This document shows positions 57,201-64,000 of a stretch of DNA of 64,000 bases, piece by piece; positions within the stretch are counted from its first letter, which is position 1; each line of letters begins with the position of its first letter. The position numbers and the translations under genes are program-made. Below the pieces are notes generated by a model. It saw only the letters and a program-made list of their open reading frames with translations. It was not told the DNA's origin and searched no databases. The stretch is from Euonymus europaeus (lineage: Eukaryota > Streptophyta > Magnoliopsida > Celastrales > Celastraceae), in assembly GCA_963580455.1 (NCBI GenBank), contig OY756961.1:24037001-24101000 (forward strand). The letters run 5' to 3'.

Positions 57201-60200
57201 ACCATGGAAAGTGATGTCACTGCAGCTACTTATGATGATGACATACACAAAGAAATGGGTTCCATGGAGCATAATTCCATTGCCGGAAGTTCTCATGCAC
57301 AGGTGATTGGAGATAGTAATGCTCAAGGCTGGAAAGTAGTAATGCACGAGGAGAGCAATCAATATTACTACTGGAATACGGAAACTGGTGAAACTTCGTG
57401 GGAAGTACCTGATGATTTTGCTCAAAGAACTGAATTGACGTTTGAACAGAAGACTAACATGGATGAAAATACAGAGATTGCTTTAGTGGGTCCACGTGTC
57501 TCCGATTTAAATACAGTTGCTTCCACTGCTGAAACAAATATTGATGATGGCTCAGCAGGTGCTGATTTGATTTCTCAAAGCAAAGTGGTGGACAATGGTG
57601 GTCCCCATGTAGATGAGCAAACTGTGAAAGCTGATTCCAACCAAATTGATTTAGAATGCAAACCAGATGCAATTAATTCTCCTTTGGATGATGGAGGTTT
57701 AGCTGGTGCTGACAACCGTATACATGATGCGGTACTTGATGAAGAAGGTAGCAAAGGGATCAATCTTTCTGCCAGTCTTGTGGATCTGTGCGAGTGTTTG
57801 CTGGAGAGACTTAAGTCACTGGAAGGGTGAGAAACTCTTGGTTTGCTTGTATCACTCGCTTTTTTTCCATGTAATTTCTGTATCAATTTTGTATGTTACC
57901 GGTTGGGGTGAAGGTCTATTGATCTCCTTTTGCTAGATTTTTGTCTATTATAATATCTAATTTGCATGTTTCAGGTCTGATGGCCACCTAGAACGTCATA
58001 ACTGGATGACAAAGTATATGTTGGAAATCGAGATCAGACTTTCTGATTTAAGGTCTCTTATTTCTTGTGGCTCATCTTTACTTCCCTTTTGGGTGCATTC
58101 TGAAAGGCAGCTTAAACGACTAGAAGATGCCATTAATCATGAAATATACCAGCTTGCTATATCTGCACAGATGGATGTTGTCGAAGTGACCTCCCATCCT
58201 ATTAGAGAAAGGAACAATTTAGAGGGAAGCAAGGGGCTTGAATCAGAATTAGAGGAACATGGAAACCATACAGTGTATTCTACTCATGAATTAGGTCTTG
58301 TTTCCACTGGCGTGGACTTCTCAAAAACAGCTGACAACAATTTATGCAATGAAAATCCTTACAGCAATGTTTCATATGATGGACATGTTTCTTCCTTTGA
58401 ATCACCCACTAGGGATTTGGTCAATGGTGCCATATCTAATGAGACTGCTATTCCTGGTGAACCAATTTCTGAGCCCGGTCACTATGCCGGGGAAGATGTT
58501 GACATGGACGTGGACATGGAAGTTGAAGATGCAATCACTACAGGCACTACGGCTGTTGGAGATGCAATCACTACAGGCACTACGGCTGTTGGAGATGCAT
58601 CACATGCTGTAGAATTTTCTGGACTTTCTCCATCTGAGCTACTAATTCCGCCAAATCCACCTACAGAGTACCAATTGTTGGTGTCTGATGAAGTATCAAT
58701 TCATCCACCTCCTCAAGAAGGATGGATTCCCCCACCTCCACCCGATGATGATGAGGTTCCTCCACCACCTCCAGATAACGACGAGGTTCCTCCACCCCCT
58801 CCTGATAATGAACAGGTTCCTCTACCACTTCCTAATGAGCCTCCTGACCCTTCATATCCTCCGCCGCAATCTTATTTGGGGACTGAAGCACCTTTCTCCT
58901 ACACTGGACAATACAATATAACTTATCCAGATTCTAATTTTCAATACTATGGACACATCGTTACTGATGTCTCAGGTAATAATTTCTACGGACATGCTGA
59001 TGGATATCAAGTTGCTGTGCCCCAAACAGCACTATATTATGAAGGTGTTCCTAATACATATGCTGAAACTGCTCCAGTCATAGTTAACCCTGTTGAGGCT
59101 GTCCCATATGTTCATGATGAAACTGTACCTCCTGTACCTGGAACTTCAAGTTCAGAATACTCACAGTTTCAGAGTGAATCCAGTTCCAAGAGTAGTATGA
59201 TTTCTTCTGATCGCACTGCATCTGTTGATGCTGTTACTGATGTGGGATCAACTATGAAGGTGGATTTATTTGCCGTTCGTGGAGAGACTTTGACAGCATC
59301 ACTAGGGGTCCCTTTGAATTCAGCCACCATCCAAGCTTCTGCATGTATCTTACCAAAGGAAGGTGGTTCTGCATTGGGAACTGGTGCTAATGCAGCAGTT
59401 GCTGTGTCATCAACAACTTCCAATGTCCAGTCTAAGGGTAGGTATTCTGGAAACTGAGACTGTTAACTTGCTTCACTTCAGCTTTGTGATGGTTCATAAT
59501 TAAAACTTATCTTATACTCGGTAGACAGTCCTCTATTAATCATCTCTAAGTTCCACAAGTTCATTTTGTACTTGGTAGGCAGTCCAGTCCTCTAGTAATA
59601 TAGCTGACATGGATGGCTGGCTGCAACCGGTCTTGGTTGGGGGAAATAGATAAATTCTTTCAGAGGTTTTAGATATGGGGAGATTTGAAAGACTTTGTTA
59701 GTTTAAGAAACTCTATTTGATAGGGATTATATAAAACGCTTTTAAGCTTTGGCTAAATATTTTTAGAAATTAGAGCGTCGTTGAATGAATGACATGCGGT
59801 TTAAAAAAGAAAAGGAAAGAGTACCATGTTTTGTTACTTTTTGTAAAATACTATTTGATTGAACTGAAAAAGTCTTTTAATAAGATTTCTCCTCAACCAA
59901 AGATAAAAGTGTCTCAGTAATCTTGGTGTTTCTTTTCTAAATGCCAATGTTTATTCTAATGCCTGTCAATATTAGTTGGTTGGATTTGGATTGTTGTATC
60001 TGTTTCATTCCAAAATATCTGCCTAATAGTTTGGTGACTAAGTATGGCTTGTCCCAGACATGGATGATAGCTTTATTTCTGCCGCAGATGAGACTTTGTA
60101 ATGAGTTAACTGTCTTTTCTTCTTCTTTATCAGTTGTGCGAAGTAAAAAGCGGACAGTAGCTTCTACATCCTCCTTGAAGTCTAATAAGAAGGTATCTAG

Positions 60201-61312
60201 TTTGGTGGACAAGGTACGTTATTTTCCATTGCTCGTTATTTATTTTGAGTTTTTTTTCCACAATATAATTAATTAGAGATATTCTTCTGAAATTACTGGT
60301 AGTTTTTGAAATTAATTAAATTCATACCTTTATTTTCAGTGGAAAGCAGCCAAAGAGGAGTTGAATGAGAATGAGGAAGATGAACCTGAAAATGCTCTTG
60401 AGATCTTAGAGAAGAAGCGGCAGAGAGAAATTAAGGTCTGCATGTCGAATTTTTCTGCTTTTAAATTTCTGCTGTTCCTGCTTTTGGTGCCTTACATTTC
60501 TTTTATTATAGGAATGGTATGCTCAGCAAATTGCAAGTGGAGAGGCCAGGGACAACGCAAATTTTCAGCCTCTGGGAGGAGATTGGTATGATGTTCTGTC
60601 CTCTCTAGTTATAATATCCTCTCTCTCACATATGGCATGGAAAATAAATTTATTAGTCGTGGAATTTGTTTGAAAGTATAAACTTCTTACTATCTCGAAA
60701 TAGGAACTAAAGTTCATATATTTTGGTACTATATGACTCCTTCATTTTTAGGGTACGAGCGAGTTACATGATACCCTGTTTTTTTTTTTTAATCTCTGTG
60801 TGCAGGCGTGAGCGGGTGAAGCGTAGGAGAGCTAAAGCAGCCAAGGAAGCAGCTAATGAGAGTCCACAGACCCCTCCTCAGCAACCTGATTTAGCGGAAG
60901 TCTCGAGGAATCTTCCTTCAGGATGGCAGGTATGTGTTGTGTATGCACCAAACTAGGGAGTAGGGACCGACCTTGCTGACCTTGCTTTCTTTTACTAAAC
61001 TGGAAGTGCTCCATGTCATTATTAACAGCTGCTGAACTTGTTTTCTTTTACTAAACTGGAAGTGCTCCATATCATTATTATCAATCCTGTACTGTATGAA
61101 GAGTTCTTGCTATTTTGATCAACTGTGATGTTTGAGATAAGGTGCTTTTGCTTCTGTGACTTATTTTCGATGTGAAAAGTTTTTGTTTGCATTTTTTTGT
61201 CTGAAGTATAAGTTCTTTTTTTTTTCAGGCTTATTGGGATGAAACTACAAAACAGGTTTATTATGGAAATACAATCACCTCAGAGACATCTTGGACCAGA
61301 CCAGCAAAATGA
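54239..61312 (+). CDS. Large protein with two WW domains and a proline-rich core
   Basis: Ten coding exons: 54239-54323, 55393-55485, 56032-56162, 57084-57826, 57975-59437, 60134-60213, 60340-60435, 60512-60585, 60806-60929 and 61229-61312; 2973 bases, 990 residues. It begins with MGKRKVRRLAALANHGRR, a basic nuclear-type start. WW1 is at about 185-215 (GWKVVMHEESNQYYYWN, then TSWEVPDDF). WW2 is at the very C-terminus (PSGWQAYWDETTKQVYYGN, then TSWTRPAK). Between them lie acidic and serine-rich parts and a run of PPPPP-DDD/DND units (about 599-650) able to bind WW or SH3-like domains. Near the end is a charged helix (EILEKKRQREIKEWYAQQ) and an RRRAKAAKEA stretch. The build recalls FNBP4-like and At3g13225-type WW proteins linked to splicing or transcription. 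Function in plants is not known. Confidence 0.88.
56335..56482 (+). mobile_element. Au-like SINE copy in intron 3 of the WW gene
   Basis: The best preserved of the three copies: ggctagtgatagagttgcagtg, gtcacatattcaattcc (B box region), aaacaacctctgcac, the spacer acatattatgt, ggggtaaggtttatgtac, and ccctggccccgcccactg. The last parts match the well-known Au 3' region. The orientation is the same as the host gene. Edges are approximate. Confidence 0.72.
58528..58593 (+). repeat. Perfect 33-base in-frame duplication in WW gene exon 5
   Basis: Bases 58528-58560 and 58561-58593 are identical and encode DAITTGTTAVG twice, just before the proline-rich part. The frame is kept, so the protein gains 11 residues. 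Confidence 0.95.
60981..61083 (+). repeat. 56-base tandem duplication in intron 9 of the WW gene
   Basis: tttcttttactaaactgg and the following agtgctccat recur at a period of 56 bases (copies start at 60981 and 61037) with about two changes. Intronic, no sign of function. Confidence 0.85.
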
Positions 61313-61949
61313 GCTTAAGTGAAATTAGCCGAGTTCGGTCATTTTATTGATGCAATAAGGGAACTTGCGTCTTTTCTGCGGTCGATTCGGTTCGGTTATG
61401 TTTCTCGGATTGGTAACGGAGTAATGCATTCTTGAAGAATTTCTCCTTGTATTTCTGCTTTAGTTGCTCATTAGGCAGAAATTACCAGATTGAATCTTGT
61501 TACTGGTTGTATATTAAATTTTGGGGTCTAGCGTTTTCCACCCGTCATTTTTTGTATGGGACATGGTTATGAACTACTTACGGAGTGAGTCTTAGGATGG
61601 GTACCATACTACCATGGAAGGAGAATATAGCACAACACGGTTCGCGGTTCAACCGGTTGAACTGTTGGTATGTTACAGATTTGAAAACTATGTTTGATGT
61701 AATCAGCAACACTCAGGTATCTAAAAATTATTGTTCTTTTGCTTTCGTTTGCGGAAGTTAGTAATAATAAAATTTACTACTCTGAGAAAACCTTGCTCTG
61801 TCATTCTTACATTGAATATGAATCTTATAATGCAACATCAATAATTAATCATCAAATTAACGAAAACAATGTTAATATTTCCATCGAGGGTACATATATA
61901 ATTCACATTAACTCTAAATAACTGCATAATTAATTAACTTAAATTAAAA
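61313..61949. other. Convergent 3' flank of the WW gene
   Basis: 3' untranslated region of the WW gene followed by AT-rich sequence. The short open frame at 61739-61921 has low complexity and is not credible. Confidence 0.5.
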
Positions 61950-62129
61950 TTAAGATAAGTCTCCTATGGATTGCTGCTTAGCAGCCAATTCTGACAGATT
62001 GGAACCAACAGAACCTCCCCGGTGCAAGTCAGAAAATCTATGGTATCTGCACCGTAACGAGCCAGCGTGCTTCGTGGGCGAGCAGAGGCAGTTTGATCTC
62101 CCCTTTGTTGAGCCTCCTCTTGGTGATAC
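61950..62129 (-). CDS. Serine-rich-protein-like small protein, 3' exon or remnant
   Basis: On the minus strand an open frame reads from 62129 to the TAA at 61950, about 59 residues. It holds NCLCSPTKHAGSLRCRYHR and then GGSVGSNLSELAAK. These two motifs are the hallmark of a plant family annotated as serine-rich protein-like, with unknown function. The usual start is missing: an in-frame TAG lies two codons upstream (62133-62135). A splice acceptor (catagcag) fits exactly at 62130, so this may be a second exon. The upstream ATG candidates at 62271 (MEEKKKKKPLIS) or a little before have only weak donors. It is either a two-exon gene or a gene broken at its 5' end. From memory, a serine-rich-like gene also lies next to CBL2 in Arabidopsis, which supports the call. 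Confidence 0.55.
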   Translation of the reverse strand, partial: VSPRGGSTKGRSNCLCSPTKHAGSLRCRYHRFSDLHRGGSVGSNLSELAAKQQSIGDLS

Positions 62130-62900
62130 CTGCTATGAAGTACTCCTTTTAATTATACCTGCCATATGTGGTGCAGTATCATCAGGAATTGATGATCTTG
62201 GTGTCATTCTTGAGCAAATCCAGACTGATTTCAGGCACTGATATCAAGGGTTTCTTCTTCTTCTTCTCCTCCATGTTTGCTTCCATAGCTTGCATATATA
62301 TACACACGCACGCATACAGTGTATGATCAATACGGTGATTGGTTTAAACTACATTACTTAAACAAGAAAAGAAATTATAAGTACCTGATCATTAAAAAAA
62401 ATTGACAAGAGAACCCAAATGAGGATTTGAGCTTTCTGGTTCTTGCAATGAAGATTAATAGAGAGAGATTTGGTTGGCGTAGGAGAAGATGAATAATTAA
62501 AAACCAAAACAGGTAGTTAATTATTAGTTTCATTTTGGGTTATAGGTTCTGTTTGTGGTCCCAAATATGTGGTTAACACTTAGATTAACTTACAGCCACT
62601 AATTTTTTTACCATTCTTTCTTCCTTAATAATAGCTTTCTATTCTAATTATGGGAATATGCTGCTTTTTTCTTACAACTATAGCTTTCTATCCTATGCAA
62701 TGGTTAGAAGAAGAGGAGGAGGAAGAAACCCCCAATAGAACAGATCACATTTGTCAATACAAAATTCAGAAAAAAAGAGAAGGAAAAAAAAACTGACATA
62801 GTTGAACGTGTCCAATTGTCTTCATATGGGGCACTTTGAAGCTTTTTCTTACACTGAAACCATCAGTTACAACATTGAAACCATTTTCTGAGTATGGGTT
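62130..62900. other. Upstream of the serine-rich-like remnant; no further gene seen
   Basis: It contains a TTC microsatellite (62251-62268) that reads as Lys codons on the minus strand, a short TA/CA repeat near 62297-62320 and AT-rich sequence. It may hold promoters of both flanking genes. Confidence 0.4.
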
Positions 62901-63264
62901 TTGTCTTGTTTTCGCTAGTCTCTCTCTTACATGTTGATTCTTGAGACATCATCTTTGACACTGGTCACAGACACACTACTGTTTCCCTATCTGTCTGTCC
63001 TGTTCTTCTTCTCAGTGTTTAAAACTGTTGGACAGATGGGAATTGGTTTGATTCATCTTCTGTTGCATATCTTGTCTTTTGTGTCTGGTCATGAATGGGT
63101 ACTCAACAGAGATCTCAGTAAGGTACTTCTATAGTGCCATTAGTTTCTGGTTGATCTAAAAAAACACACGTGTATTTCTTAGGTTGGATATGCATTTAGT
63201 TTTCATCTCTAATGCTTCTCTTTGTTTTACGCAGAGCTAATGGTTCGATCTGAAACCTGAAAAC
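62901..63264 (+). promoter_or_regulatory. Probable leader of the bZIP gene with upstream ATGs and an intron
   Basis: A possible donor after agatctcagtaag (about 63123) and an acceptor tacgcag at 63234 would remove about 110 bases from the leader. An ATG at 62931 opens a hydrophobic frame of up to 67 codons ending before the main start, so it would act as an upstream open frame if transcribed. No family match for it. Confidence 0.35.
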
Positions 63265-64000
63265 ATGTTTCAGCCAAACTCATCTGACATTACTGCATTA
63301 TCACTAAGCATTGGAACCCAAGAACACCATCATCACCACAATATCCCTAACACAACCCAATCCGCAAATTTTGCATTCAATCTGAACATTAGAAACTCAC
63401 CAAGCCGTTCTTATCGCGATGCTAATAAAGTTGATAATGAAGTGAATGTGAATGCTGGTGCTGGTGAGAATGCAGCAATCAGTTATCAGTTTGTTCAAGC
63501 TGTGAACATGAATGCTGGTGCCGGTGAGAATGCAGCAACCAATCATCAGTTTTCTCAAGGGCTTAGCACTGGGAATGGCCAGAGAAAGAATGGTTATGGG
63601 AGGAGAGGTGGAGGAAGGCTGAGAAAGTATCCTGATTCTGAGAAACATCGGGCTCGAATGATCAAAAACAGAGAATCAGCTGCAAGGTCTAGAGCAAGAA
63701 AACAGGTAAGTTTTCATTATTGTTTTTTGAACAATCTGTTGAATCATGAACAATTCTAGGGAATAAAAGGACTTTCTGACATAATTTCTTGATCTCGTTT
63801 ACTGAGGCTCAAGAAGCACAACAGCAGATTGAAATCGCAAATCTGAAGAAGGAGAATGAACTCCTCAAAGGAGTTACAAGAGTAAGCAAGCAGCAAATTT
63901 GTTTAATGTTCACTCTTTTATGCTCTGATAAGTTATATTTTGACAATAACTGAATTTTCTTTTAGTTTCTGTTGGCTGCTGTAAGAATGAGAAACTTCAG
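63265..64000 (+). CDS. FD-like bZIP transcription factor, cut by window end
   Basis: The first three exons are visible: 63265-63705, 63807-63881 and 63966 to the edge. The first exon encodes a His- and Asn-rich N-terminus, a 20-residue repeat (NAGAGENAA seen twice) and the basic region KHRARMIKNRESAARSRARKQ, which has the N-x7-R core. As in FD and bZIP27, the first exon ends right after RARKQ. Exon 2 begins the zipper (AQEAQQQIEIANLKKENELL). The first heptad position is Gln instead of Leu; the next ones are Leu. FD-type factors bind ACGT-core sites and work with FT-like proteins in flowering and meristem control. The C-terminal SAP/TAP phosphosite motif lies outside the window, so FD identity is not proven. 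Exon 2's acceptor (actgag) is weak. Confidence 0.8.
63448..63567 (+). repeat. 60-base in-frame repeat in the bZIP N-terminal region
   Basis: Units at 63448-63507 and 63508-63567 both encode NAGAGENAA followed by QF-Q. They differ at several bases, so the duplication is older than the RecX one. It lies outside the DNA-binding region. Confidence 0.85.

Noticed and set aside
61966..62241. Plus-strand open frame of 91 codons
   Set aside because: The minus strand carries conserved family motifs over the same bases, so the plus frame is a shadow.

Overview
The window is nuclear DNA of a dicot plant. It is AT-rich, its genes are split by many short GT-AG introns, and the products include plant-only families: a plastid SufE-BolA fusion, a CBL calcium sensor, a kinesin-14 with a CH domain, an LRR receptor kinase of the RGF-receptor type, and an NHL/LEA_2 protein. 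The spaces between genes hold SINEs, MITEs and worn tandem repeats. The species cannot be fixed from the sequence. There are no operons, CRISPR arrays, phage genes or bacterial genes.

Layout from left to right: NHL/LEA_2 protein (266-1039, +); SUFE1-like SufE-BolA fusion (3694-4767, -); a tRNA-derived SINE with an intact target duplication (5063-5279); bifunctional uridine kinase/UPRT-like gene with 14 coding exons (7459-13735, +); cytosolic fructose-bisphosphate aldolase (14661-16110, +); an LTR-like tandem repeat (about 16.8-17.2 kb); CH-domain kinesin-14 with 17 coding exons, one intron being AT-AC U12-type (19181-24678, +); a broken DUF868 gene (25355-25695, +); RecX-family gene with a 99-base tandem duplication over a splice donor (26178-28947, +); RGF-receptor-like LRR kinase (29989-33372, -); SFT2-like vesicle protein (37492-39881, -); a transposon-rich gap with a complete hAT MITE and a tRNA-like foldback element (40-44 kb); cytosolic HSP90 (44405-47659, +); CBL2/3-type calcium sensor (49370-51576, -); two-WW-domain protein (54239-61312, +); remnant or spliced 3' part of a small serine-rich-protein-like gene (61950-62129, -); FD-like bZIP, cut by the window end (63265 onward, +).

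The gene order NHL - SUFE1 - UKL - FBA - RGI - SFT2 - HSP90 - CBL resembles, from memory, two duplicated Arabidopsis segments (around At4g26490-At4g26570 and around At5g55980-At5g56040). Here both gene sets sit in one interleaved row, as expected of a segment that did not go through the Arabidopsis duplication and gene loss. The genes do not form one pathway. They cover Fe-S cluster biogenesis, pyrimidine salvage, glycolysis, the cytoskeleton, peptide perception, secretion, protein folding, calcium signalling and transcription.

I found no convincing undescribed multi-gene system. The best signals are the AT-AC intron that restores the kinesin motor frame, the duplicated splice donor in the RecX gene, the 52-base inverted-repeat element with a tRNA-like core, and three related Au-like SINE copies in introns of three different genes. 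Exon borders were set by hand from splice dinucleotides, frame continuity and family sequence, so untranslated ends are approximate.
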